Source: Dactylis glomerata
Taxonomy: Eukaryota; Streptophyta; Magnoliopsida; Poales; Poaceae
DNA length: 64,000 bases
NCBI GenBank assembly: GCA_007115705.1
Contig: QXEO01000431.1
Coordinates: 1,426,001 to 1,490,000 of the forward strand
Direction: 5' to 3'
A model generated the notes under the pieces. That model did not search any database. It worked only from the letters and a program-made list of their open reading frames with translations, and was not told where the DNA came from. How positions within the stretch are numbered: position 1 is the stretch's first letter; each line of letters starts with the position of its first letter. Shown one piece after another: positions 54,780-64,000 of this stretch. The translations under genes and the position numbers were made by a program.

Positions 54780-57700
54780 ATGAGCCGAGCATGGATGTAC
54801 GCCGATCGACGCTCTGGAGATTTCATTAAAGGCGTGCATTCTTTTCTCAAGGTGGCTGAGGCAACCAAGCGGAATGGTTTTATGTGTTGTCCATGCGGTG
54901 GTTGTCGAAATGAGAAGGATTACCCCTCCACAAAGACCCTTCACATCCACCTGTTCCGGTTCGGTTTCATGTTCGGCTATAATTGTTGGACCAAGCATGG
55001 GGAGAGAGGGGTTATGATGGAAGACAACGATGAAGAAGAGAATGATGACAACTATCCTGAGTTCCCTGAAACCACCGATACCGCAATGGAAGATAATGAA
55101 GAAGAAGAAGGTGAAGAACGGGCATCAGATATGCCCGCTGATGATCTTGGTCAGGTCATTGTTGATGCACAGATTGACTGTGAAAGTGAAAAGGAGAGGG
55201 AGAAGTTGGAACGCATGTTAGATGATCACAAAAAGGATTTGTACCCAAATTGTGAAGACGGCCAGAAAAAGCTAGGAAGCACGCTGGAATTGCTGCAATG
55301 GAAAGCAGAGAGTGGTTTATCTGACAAGGGATTTGAAAAGTTGCTGAAAATTATGAAGAAGATGCTTCCAAAGGATAACGAATTGCCCGCCAGTACGTAT
55401 GAAGCAAAGAAGATTGTCTGCCCTCTAGGATTGGAGGTGCAGAAGATACATGCATGCATTAATGACTGTATTCTCTACCGCGGTGAGTATGAGAATTTGA
55501 ATGCATGCCCGGTGTGCAGTGCATTTCGGTATAAGATCAGGCGAGATGACCCTGGTGATATTGAGGGCGAGCGCCCCAGGAAGAGGGTTCCTGCCAAGGT
55601 GATGTGGTATGCACCTATAATACCACGGTTGAAACGTTTGTTCAGAAACAAAGAGCATGTCAAGTTGTTGAGGTGGCACAAAGAAGACCGTAAGAGTGAT
55701 GAGATGTTGAGACACCCCGCTGATGGGACGCAGTGGAGAAAAATCGACAGAGATTTCTTGGAGTTTACGGAAGACGCACGCAACCTGAGGTTTGGTCTAA
55801 GTACAGATGGCATGAATCCTTTTGGGGAGCAGAGCTGCAGTTATAGCACCTGGCCCGTGACTCTATGTATATATAACCTTCCTCCTTGGTTGTGCATGAA
55901 GCGAAAGTTTATTATGATGCCAGTGCTTATCCAAGGCCCGAAGCAACCCGGTAATGACATTGATGTGTATCTAAGGCCATTAGTTGATGAACTTTTACAG
56001 CTGTGGCAGACTGAAGGTGTTCGTGTGTGGGATGAGTATAAACAAGAGGAATTTGATCTACGAGCGTTGCTGTTCATGACCATCAATGATTGGCCTGCTC
56101 TTAGTAACCTTTCAGGACAGACAAACAAGGGATACAATGCATGCACGCACTGTTTAGGTGAGATCGATAGTATATATTTGGATAAAAGTAAGAAGGTGGT
56201 GTATCTCGGGCATCGTCGATTTCTTTTGCCCAAACATCAATTGAAGAAAAAAGGCAAGCATTTCAAGGGCGAGGTAGAAGTCCGGGGCAAGCCTAAACGC
56301 CATACTGGTGATGATATATTTGATATGGTCAAAGATTTAGAAGTAATCTTTGGAAAGGGTCCTGGCAGTCTGTCTGTTCCGAATGACGATAGCGGACATG
56401 CACCCATGTGGAAGAAGAAATCTATATTTTGGGAGCTTGAGTATTCGAAATTCCTAGAGGTCCGCTCTGCAATCGACGTGATGCACGTGACGAAGAATGT
56501 TTGCATGAACCTACTAGGATTCTTGGGCTTGTATGGGAAGACAAAAGATACACCAGAAGCACGGGAGGACCAGCACCGTATGAAAAGAAAAGACGGCATG
56601 CATCCGGAGGATTCTAAGGGTCCTGCGAGCTACGCTCTTACCAAAGAAGAGAAGGAAATCTTTTTTGAATGCCTGAGCAGTATCAAGGTCCCATCTGGAT
56701 TCTTGTCAAATATAAAGGGAATAATAAATATGGCCGAGAAAAAATTCCAAAACCTAAAGTCTCATGACTGTCACGTGCTTATGACGCAATTGCTTCCGGT
56801 TGCACTGAGGGGGATTCTACCGGAAAATGTTCGAGTACCGATTGTGAAGCTATGTGCATTCCTCAATGCAATTTCGCAGAAGGTAATCAATCCAGAAGAT
56901 CTACAATGGTTACAGAATGATGTGGCCCAATGTCTTGTCAGCTTCAAGTTGGTGTTCCCACCGTCCTTCTTCAATATTATGACGCATCTCTTAGTTCACC
57001 TAGTCGAAGAGATTACCATTCTCGGTCCAGTATTTCTGCACAATATATTCCCCTTTGAGAGGTTCATGGGAGTCTTAAAGAAATACGTGCATAACCGTGC
57101 TAGGCCAGAAGGAAGCATCTCCAAGGGCTATCTAACAGAGGAGGTCATTGAGTTTTGTGTTGACTTTGTTCCTGACCTGAACCCGATTGGTCTTCCTCAA
57201 TCGCGGCATGAGGGGAGACTAAGTGGAAAAGGCACGCTAGGAATGAAATCAGCATACTGTATGGACAGACATTCTTTGAGTGAAGCACACTACACAGTTT
57301 TACGAAATTCTACGTTGGTGGAGCCGTATATGGAGCGACACAAGAATATTGTACGCTCGGAAAACCCTGGGCAGTCAAACTCCTGGATTACAAAGTTGCA
57401 CATGGCGACTTTTGGTGGTTGGTTGCAAACACTTCTCATAAATGACGCTACTGTTGGATATGAGCTGTCCATATTGGCCAAGAAACCATCTTCAACTATA
57501 TTGACTTTCCAGGGTTACGAGATAAATGGGAATACATTTTACACGGTCGCCCAAGATAAAAAGAGCACCAATCAAAATAGTGGTGTCCGCTTTGATGCAT
57601 TACATGACAATGGGACAAAGGACACATATTATGGTTACATAGAGGAGATATGGGAACTTGACTATGGACCGTCTTTTAAGGTCCCTTTGTTTCGGTGCAA

Positions 57701-58082
57701 ATGGGTCAACCTGACAGGAGGCGGGGTAGTTGTAGACCAAAAGTACGGCATGACAACAGTGGATCTCAACAATCTTGCGTACATGGACGAACCATTCGTC
57801 CTAGCCAACGATGTCGCTCAGGTTTTCTATGTGAAGGACATGTCTACAAAACCGAGAAAGAGAAAAGATAAGAAAACGAATACATCACATGATGAGCCAA
57901 AGCGACACATTGTTCTCTCAGGGAAAAGAATCATCGTGGGAGTGGAGGACAAGACAGATATATCAGAAGATTATAACAAGTTTGATGAAATTCTTCCCTT
58001 CAGAGTGAACACTGACCCAACCCTCCTCTTAAACAAAGAAGATACTCCATGGTTACGGTGCAGAAGGAAACCCCAACACTAG
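54780..58082 (+). CDS. CACTA TNP2-type transposase
   Basis: An intact 1100-residue protein from the ATG of MSRAWMY, placed right after a splice acceptor; an upstream in-frame ATG at 54750 lies in the presumed intron. The N-terminal transposase-associated domain (about 3-75) has the CCPCGGCRN motif and WTKHGE end. An acidic linker (about 80-150) follows. The Transposase_21/TNP2 core lies near 335-475 (GLSTDGMNPFG, NDWPALSNLSGQ, C-x2-C), then DUF4218 at about 620-800 (M-T-H-L-L-V-H-L, P-F-E-R-F-M-G) and DUF4216 at about 935-1020 (YYGYIEEIWELDY). This is the usual grass CACTA transposase order. It cuts and inserts element ends carrying the subterminal repeats. No stop or frameshift is present, unlike the second gene of the element. 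Confidence 0.93.
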   Translation: MSRAWMYADRRSGDFIKGVHSFLKVAEATKRNGFMCCPCGGCRNEKDYPSTKTLHIHLFRFGFMFGYNCWTKHGERGVMMEDNDEEENDDNYPEFPETTDTAMEDNEEEEGEERASDMPADDLGQVIVDAQIDCESEKEREKLERMLDDHKKDLYPNCEDGQKKLGSTLELLQWKAESGLSDKGFEKLLKIMKKMLPKDNELPASTYEAKKIVCPLGLEVQKIHACINDCILYRGEYENLNACPVCSAFRYKIRRDDPGDIEGERPRKRVPAKVMWYAPIIPRLKRLFRNKEHVKLLRWHKEDRKSDEMLRHPADGTQWRKIDRDFLEFTEDARNLRFGLSTDGMNPFGEQSCSYSTWPVTLCIYNLPPWLCMKRKFIMMPVLIQGPKQPGNDIDVYLRPLVDELLQLWQTEGVRVWDEYKQEEFDLRALLFMTINDWPALSNLSGQTNKGYNACTHCLGEIDSIYLDKSKKVVYLGHRRFLLPKHQLKKKGKHFKGEVEVRGKPKRHTGDDIFDMVKDLEVIFGKGPGSLSVPNDDSGHAPMWKKKSIFWELEYSKFLEVRSAIDVMHVTKNVCMNLLGFLGLYGKTKDTPEAREDQHRMKRKDGMHPEDSKGPASYALTKEEKEIFFECLSSIKVPSGFLSNIKGIINMAEKKFQNLKSHDCHVLMTQLLPVALRGILPENVRVPIVKLCAFLNAISQKVINPEDLQWLQNDVAQCLVSFKLVFPPSFFNIMTHLLVHLVEEITILGPVFLHNIFPFERFMGVLKKYVHNRARPEGSISKGYLTEEVIEFCVDFVPDLNPIGLPQSRHEGRLSGKGTLGMKSAYCMDRHSLSEAHYTVLRNSTLVEPYMERHKNIVRSENPGQSNSWITKLHMATFGGWLQTLLINDATVGYELSILAKKPSSTILTFQGYEINGNTFYTVAQDKKSTNQNSGVRFDALHDNGTKDTYYGYIEEIWELDYGPSFKVPLFRCKWVNLTGGGVVVDQKYGMTTVDLNNLAYMDEPFVLANDVAQVFYVKDMSTKPRKRKDKKTNTSHDEPKRHIVLSGKRIIVGVEDKTDISEDYNKFDEILPFRVNTDPTLLLNKEDTPWLRCRRKPQH

Positions 58083-58141
58083 TTGGGGATGTTGGTGATG
58101 TGTAATAATGTATTAAACCTTTGATGTAAATGTATGATTTT

Positions 58142-60955
58142 GGGTTAGTTATTCAAATTTGAACACTTTTTATATTCCAAGTTTTGTCAGATTCTAAAAT
58201 ATGCAAAAAGAATTTTAATCAATATTGTTTTAATTGAAAATGGCAAAATAGTTAATTGTTTAAATAGTTAGAATAATTGATTTTGAAAATAGAAAATATT
58301 TTTGAATTAGTTATTCAATTTCAAACACTTTTCATATTCAAAGTTTTATCAAATTCTAAAATATGCTAAAAGAATTTTAATCAATATTGTTTTAATTGAA
58401 AATGGCAAAATAGTTAATTGTTTGAATAGTTAGAATAATTGATTTTGAAAATAGAAAATACTTTTGAATTAGTTATTCAATTTCAAACACTTTTCATATT
58501 CAAAGTTTTATCAAATTCTAAAATATGCTAAAAGAATTTTAATCAATATTGTTTTAATTGAAAATGGCAAAATAGTTAATTGTTTGAATAGTTAAAATAA
58601 TTGATTTTGAAAATAGAAAATATTTTTGAATTAGTTATTCAATTTTAAACACTTTTCATATTCAAAGTTTTGTCAGATTCTAAAATATGCAAAAAGAATT
58701 TTAATCAATATTGTTTTAATTGAAAATGGCAAAATAGTTAATTCTTTAAATAGTTAAAATAATTGATTTTGAAAATAGAAAATATTTTTGAATTAGTTAT
58801 TCAATTTTAAACACTTTTCATATTCATAGTTTTGTCAGATTCTAAAATATGCAAAAAGAATTTTAATCAATATTGTTTTAATTGAAAATGGCAAAATAGT
58901 TAATTGTTTAAATAGTTAAAATAATTGATTTTGAAAATAGAAAATATTTTTGAATTAGTTATTCAATTTCAAACACTTTTCATATTCAAAGTTTTATCAA
59001 ATTCTAAAATATGCTAAAAGAATTTTAATCAATATTGTTTTAATTGAAAATGGCAAAATAGTTAATTGTTTGAATAGTTAAAATAATTGATTTTGAAAAT
59101 AGAAAATATTTTTGAATTAGTTATTCAATTTTAAACACTTTTCATATTCAAAGTTTTGTCAGATTCTAAAATATGCAAAAAGAATTTTAATCAATATTGT
59201 TTTAATTGAAAATGGCAAAATAGTTAATTGTTTAAATAGTTAAAATAATTGATTTTGAAAATAGAAAATATTTTTGAATTAGTTATTCAATTTCAAACAC
59301 TTTTCATATTCAAAGTTTTATCAAATTCTAAAATATGCTAAAAGAATTTTAATCAATATTGTTTTAATTGAAAATGGCAAAATAGTTAATTGTTTGAATA
59401 GTTAAAATAATTGATTTTGAAAATAGAAAATATTTTTGAATTAGTTATTCAATTTTAAAAACTTTTCATATTCAAAGTTTTGTCAGATTCTAAAATATGC
59501 AAAAAGAATTTTAATCAATATTGTTTTAATTGAAAATGGCAAAATAGTTAATTGTTTGAATAGTTAAAATAATTGATTTTGAAAATAGAAAATATTTTTG
59601 AATTAGTTATTCAATTTTAAACACTTTTCATATTCAAAGTTTTATCAGATTCTAAAATATGCAAAAAGAATTTTAATCAATATTGTTTTAATTGAAAATG
59701 GCAAAATAGTTAATTGTTTAAATAGTTAAAATAATTGATTTTGAAAATAGAAAATATTTTTGAATTAGTTATTCAATTTTAAACACTTTTCATATTCAAA
59801 GTTTTGTCAGATTCTAAAATATGCAAAAAGAATTTTAATCAATATTGTTTTAATTGAAAATGGCAAAATAGTTAATTGTTTAAATAGTTAAAATAATTGA
59901 TTTTGAAAATAGAAAATATTTTTGAATTAGTTATTCAATTTCAAACACTTTTCATATTCAAAGTTTTATCAAATTCTAAAATATGCTAAAAGAATTTTAA
60001 TCAATATTGTTTTAATTGAAAATGGCAAAATAGTTAATTGTTTGAATAGTTAAAATAATTGATTTTGAAAATAGAAAATATTTTTGAATTAGTTATTCAA
60101 TTTTAAACACTTTTCATATTCAAAGTTTTGTCAGATTCTAAAATATGCAAAAAGAATTTTAAACAATATTGTTTTAATTGAAAATGGCAAAATAGTTAAT
60201 TGTTTAAATAGTTAAAATAATTGATTTTGAAAATAGAAAATATTTTTGAATTAGTTATTCAATTTCAAACACTTTTCATATTCAAAGTTTTATCAAACTC
60301 TAAAATATGCTAAAAGAATTTTAATCAATATTGTTTTAATTGAAAATGGCAAAATAGTTAATTGTTTGAATAGTTAAAATAATTGATTTTGAAAATAGAA
60401 AATATTTTTGAATTAGTTATTCAATTTTAAACACTTTTCATATTCAAAGTTTTGTCAGATTCTAAAATATGCAAAAAGAATTTTAATCAATATTGTTTTA
60501 ATTGAAAATGGCAAAATAGTTAATTGTTTGAATAGTTAAAATAATTGATTTTGAAAATAGAAAATATTTTTGAATTAGTTATTCAATTTTAAACACTTTT
60601 CATATTCAAAGTTTTGTCAGATTCTAAAATATGCTAAAAGAATTTTAATCAATATTGTTTTAATTGAAAATGGTAAAATAGTTAATTGTTTGAATAGTTA
60701 GAATAATTGATTTTGAAAATAGAAAATACTTTTGAATTAGTTATTCAATTTCAAACACTTTTCATATTCAAAGTTTTATCAAATTCTAAAATATGCTAAA
60801 AGAATTTTAATCAATATTGTTTTAATTGAAAATGGCAAAATAGTTAATTGTTTGAATAGTTAGAATAATTGATTTTGAAAATAGAAAATATTTTTGAATT
60901 AGTTATTCAATTTTAAACACTTTTCATATTCAAAGTTTTATCAAATTCTAAAATA
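58142..60955 (+). repeat. 162-bp tandem array, about 17 units
   Basis: The sequence GAATTAGTTATTCAA begins at 58304 and then at every 162 bp up to 60896 with no insertion or deletion in phase; a diverged unit precedes it at 58142 and the last unit is partial. The array is about 80% A/T. Diagnostic positions (TCAAAC or TTAAAC; TATCAAA or TGTCAGA; GCTAAAAG or GCAAAAAG) sort the units into two variants. All frames contain stops. It lies between the transposase gene and the second promoter. Confidence 0.97.
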
Positions 60956-61029
60956 TATAGAAGATATTCAAATTGAAATTCAAAATACATATTCAAATGA
61001 AATCTGAAAAAATATGCAGCATTGGCGCG

Positions 61030-61185
61030 CATTTATTACGTCTTTAGTCCCGGTTGGTAATACCAACCAGGACTAAAGGTCTGGGCCCTGGGCGTCCCGG
61101 TTGACCCTTTAGTCCCGGTTGGTGGCTTCAACTGGGACTAAAGGGGTCTTTAGTCCCAGTTGAAGCCACCAACCGGGACTAAAGG
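61030..61185 (+). promoter_or_regulatory. Internal cluster of CACTA subterminal-type palindromes
   Basis: Several CTTTAGTCCCGGTTGGT...ACCAACCGGGACTAAAG pairs lie directly upstream of a TATA box. They match the motif at the element's 5' end and in the small CACTA at 21039. Confidence 0.8.
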
Positions 61186-61193
61186 GGGGGGGG

Positions 61194-61199
61194 TATATA
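61194..61199 (+). promoter_or_regulatory. TATA box of the second CACTA gene
   Basis: TATATA follows the palindrome cluster and a G-run, and precedes a CT- and GC-rich leader. Confidence 0.65.
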
Positions 61200-61530
61200 A
61201 GGCTCGCGCCGCCCCCACCTCCTTCCCCACGACACTTAGCCGTTTCCATTCATCGCGCGTGGAGGAGCAGGCCTGGATCGTTGCGGTCGCCACCCGCCGT
61301 GACCGCCGAGCCGCCGCCGCCGCGCCGGAGACGTCCGCGCCGCGCCCTAGCCGCCGCCGCGCGCCGCCCAAGCCCTAACCGCGCGCGCGCCGCCGCGCGC
61401 CGCCCAAGCCCTAGCCGTGCGCGCGCCGCCGCGCGCCGCCCGAGCCACCGCCGCCGCGCCGTCCGAGCCGCCCGAGCCGCCGCCGCCGCCGCGCCCCCGA
61501 GCCGCCCGATCGAGACGCCCCCGCGCGCAG

Positions 61531-62331
61531 GTATGCATGCAGCAGCACCCCGCCGGCCGGCCGACCTGCAAAAAAAATTTGCAAAATAATGTTAGATTTT
61601 TTTTAGAAAAATAGTTAGATTTTATGTTAGAAAAATGTAGTTAGAAAATAAGTTAGAAACATTTAGAAAAATAGTAAGATTTTATGTTAGAAAAATAGTT
61701 AGATTTTATGTTAGAAAAATGTAGTTAGAAAATAAGTTAGAAACATTTAGAAAAATAGTTAGATTTTATGTTAGAAAAATAGTTAGATTTTATGTTAGAA
61801 AATAAGTTATTTATGTTAGTTAGTAAAATGCAATTACTATTAGTTAGATTTTATGTTAGATTTTAATTATGTTAGAAAAATAGTTAGATTTTATGTTAGA
61901 AAATAAGTTATTTATGTTAGTTAGTAAAATGCAATTACTATTAGTAATAGTAATAGAAATGCTATTACTATTAGTAATAGTAATAGAAATGCTATTACTA
62001 TTAGTTAGATTTTATGTTAGATTTTATGTTAGAAAAATAGTTAGATTTTATGTTAGAAAATAAGTTATTTATGTTAGTTAGTAAAATGCAATTACTATTA
62101 GTAATAGTAATAGAAATGCTATTTAGGTTAGATAATAGAAATGCTATTTAGGTTAGGTAATAGAAATGCTATTAGTTAGGTAATAGAAATGCTATATAGA
62201 TTTTATTTAGGTTAGATTTTATTAGAAATAGAAATGCTATTAGAAATAGAAATGTTAGATTTTATTTATGTTAGATTTTATTTATGTTAGATATATAGAG
62301 TTAGAAAGTGAATATATGTTATGGATTTCAG
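61531..62331 (+). other. Likely 5'UTR intron of the second CACTA gene
   Basis: The donor CGCAG/GTATGC and the acceptor GATTTCAG, ending two bases before the ATG at 62334, define it. It is full of AGAAAAATAGTTAGATTTTATGTT-type repeats. The GC-rich leader at about 61225-61530 gives ORFs in several frames that I regard as non-coding. Confidence 0.5.
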
Positions 62332-62333
62332 TT

Positions 62334-63918
62334 ATGGATTTCGGCGTCGGAAGAGAAGGTGAAGAAGAGATATTGAATATTATAGGAGAGGGTGGCACCC
62401 GTGCACAAGGAGAGGGTACCACCCGTGCAGAAGGAGACGGTTCAGAATTTTTGAACGAGTCGGGTGACGGAATGGAGGAGGAGCAGCCGCATGAATCAGA
62501 AAATGATGATTGCGAGGACGGCTCACAAGGGACTGGACGTGACTTAATAAAACGGTCCGGCGAGGTATATATATATGAAGACTAGCTCTATTCATGAATC
62601 AGTAGATAACGATGCATTATGTGGTATATATATTAACGAGTATTTTCTTATTTTAGACCTCTGAATCTTCTAGAAAGAAGCGAGGCCCGGCCAAACGGCT
62701 GGCATCGAATCAGCATTACACGATTGGGCGTCTCTCAAGTGAAGGCGAACCGTTGGAACCCAAGAGTGTCGCAAATGCGTTCACACATCAATGTGGATAT
62801 CTTGTCAGGGACATGGTACCGATAAGCATTCACTATTGGTATAAGCCCAAGGCGGCAAAGGGAGAGCCAGCACAGCCAGAGCCAGAAGAGGGTGCAGCAG
62901 TCAATTATGTCACCAAGGTCTTGAAAGACAGACTTTGGGATTCCCTCATTCCACATTTCAATCTGCCGGTCACCGAGTTCCTGGAAGAAGCAGAGAAACA
63001 GAAGGAGAAAGTCAGGGAGTGGGCTCTCAAGAAGATGGCTGCACAGTTCAATAACCACAAGAAGAGGTTATGGAACGCCTATGTCAACGCCGATCGACAA
63101 GCTCCAGAATTTACTGGCCCCAATGAGTTCCTGCGGGATCACTAGGGCGCATTGGTGGAGTACAAGGAGTCAGAGCTGGGTAAGCTAAGGAGTCAGAAAA
63201 ATCAGGCAAATGCTGCAAAAAAGAAATATCACCATAAGTTGGGTCCAGGTGGCTACAAAAGGGCCGAGCCTAAGTGGGATATGCAAGAGGCCGCCCTACG
63301 AGAAAAAGGCATTGAACCAGAAACAGAACAATGGCCCAGAAGGTCAAGAAATTGGGCACTTGCCCATGGAGCTGTTTATGATGAGAGAACAGGGAAATTA
63401 GTTAAAGAGAAGAAACAAATTACTTAACCCCTGGGAGCACTTGTCAAGACAATCGCCGAGGTTCAAGAGGGGACGTTCAAGCCGGACAGAGAGAACGACG
63501 AGCTGACAAAGGCCCTCGGAAACAAAGAACACACAGGACGAACACGGGGTATGGGTTCTGCTATTCCGTGGAGGTCTGGGTTCTCCGAAGAGAGCCAGAC
63601 TTATAGAAGCCGAGAGAGAGCGAAGAAGCGGAAGGCGCAGGAGGAGGCCTCACGGATAGAGAGCATAGAAAGGCAACAGGCTGAGCTGAGAGAGTTGTAT
63701 TTACTGCAGCAGAAGGCACTGGAGGAATTAAAGTCGCAAGGGGCAACTCAGCATCAGCAACACCTAGAACATGCATCAGGCGACCGATCTCAGCGGAGAA
63801 GCAGCGTGGCTTCCACGGAGTTACCGATGGTTCACTACCCCATGGATGATATCACCAAGAAGATAGACTGTGAGCTGCATTATCCCATGAAGAACATATC
63901 GATGAAGGTGGCGGTTGG
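62334..63918 (+). pseudogene. Second CACTA gene (plant transposase, Ptta/En/Spm type), broken
   Basis: Exon 1 is 62334-62564 (MDFGVGREGEEE...), with an acidic, Gly/Glu-rich repeat TRAQGEG/TRAEGDG. Donor GAG/GTATAT and acceptor TTTTAG join it in phase to exon 2 from 62657. Exon 2 encodes the basic KKRGPAKRL segment and the conserved NYVTKVLKDRLWDSLIPHFN...EYKESELGKLRSQKN...H-K-L-G-P-G-G-Y region found in the second ORF of grass CACTA elements, followed by a coiled-coil-like Glu/Arg-rich tail. Two in-frame stops interrupt it, TAG at 63143-63145 and TAA at 63425-63427, and the Copia LTR cuts it at 63919. The protein family is thought to act with the transposase at element ends; here it cannot be made full length. 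Confidence 0.8.
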
Positions 63919-64000
63919 TGAAGGAAATATGCCCTAGAGGCAATAATAATATTGTTATTATCATATTTCTTGTTCATGATAATGTTTATACTCCATGCTA
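63919..64000 (+). mobile_element. Start of a BARE/WIS/Angela-type Copia LTR
   Basis: TGAAGGAAATATGCCCTAG followed by GGCAATAATAA and a poly-TTATTAT stretch matches the start of the common Triticeae Copia LTRs of this group. GTTGG (63914-63918) should be its left target copy. Only 82 bp are in the window, so completeness and orientation of the element are unknown. Confidence 0.8.

Larger units (their letters stand above)
53094..63918 (+). mobile_element. Large two-gene CACTA (En/Spm) transposon, 3' end outside the window
   Basis: The 5' terminus CACTAGTAGAAAACCGGC follows TAA (53091-53093, the expected 3-bp target copy). Subterminal palindromes of the type TTAGTCCCGGTT...AACCGGGACTAA fill 53128-53375. 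The element contains a TNP2-type transposase gene, a 162-bp tandem array, a second promoter and a second gene. It is interrupted at 63919 by a Copia LTR. The 3' terminus, and thus the right target copy, is not in the window. Confidence 0.9.

Noticed and set aside
58142..60955. A CRISPR array
   Set aside because: The units are directly contiguous with no spacers, in a plant transposon.
61160..61614. Arg/Pro/Ala-rich ORFs on both strands
   Set aside because: They are the GC-rich leader of the second CACTA gene, lying before a splice donor.
1..64000. tRNA, rRNA, NLR resistance genes or gene clusters
   Set aside because: I looked for tRNA arms, NB-ARC motifs (P-loop, GLPL) and biosynthetic enzymes and saw none that I could support.

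Overview
The window is plant nuclear DNA and looks like a distal, gene-containing part of a Triticeae chromosome (wheat, Aegilops or barley type). The reasons are the nested Copia and Gypsy LTR retrotransposons, a large CACTA element with the CACTAGTAGAAAA terminus and AGTCCCGGTT subterminal repeats, Stowaway (CTCCCTCCGT) and Tourist-like MITEs, and a BARE/WIS/Angela-type LTR starting at the right edge. No bacterial, organellar or CRISPR feature is visible. Exon models were read by eye from splice signals and reading-frame continuity.

Five host genes can be supported and all lie on the minus strand: an F-box/LRR gene (11485-13898, four exons), an F-box/DUF295-like gene (25499-26533), a small secreted X8/CBM43 protein (33958-34726, three exons), an intronless DYW-type PPR editing factor (36746-38542), and an OSCA3.1/ERD4-type ion channel (39428-43408, six exons). 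An orphan minus-strand splice donor near 32913 may mark the first exon of a sixth gene.

The rest is mostly transposons. 1-2830 holds the 3' end of a Gypsy element inserted in an older LTR. 3453-9751 is a composite Copia: one intact element plus a deleted second copy sharing the middle LTR, all within a single GTGTG target duplication. 14230-16853 and 19741-22699 are two probable Helitrons, the second carrying a CACTA MITE. 22977-23752 is a Mutator-like foldback element. 27472-32220 is a young intact Copia. 44048-44384 and 44432-46741 are two solo LTRs whose empty sites survive in a diverged duplicate at about 52885-53060. 49106-51910 is a non-autonomous LTR element.

From 53094 to the right edge runs a large autonomous-type CACTA element. 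It has a 5' terminus with subterminal repeats, a 142-bp tandem repeat inside a 5'UTR intron, an intact TNP2-type transposase, an array of about 17 units of exactly 162 bp, a second promoter surrounded by the same AGTCCCGGTT palindromes, and a second gene broken by two in-frame stops and by the Copia LTR at 63919.

The host genes show no sign of working as one pathway. The window's main interest is transposon structure: the composite Copia, the higher-order repeat inside the CACTA, the paralogous empty sites, and a Helitron inserted next to the F-box gene start.
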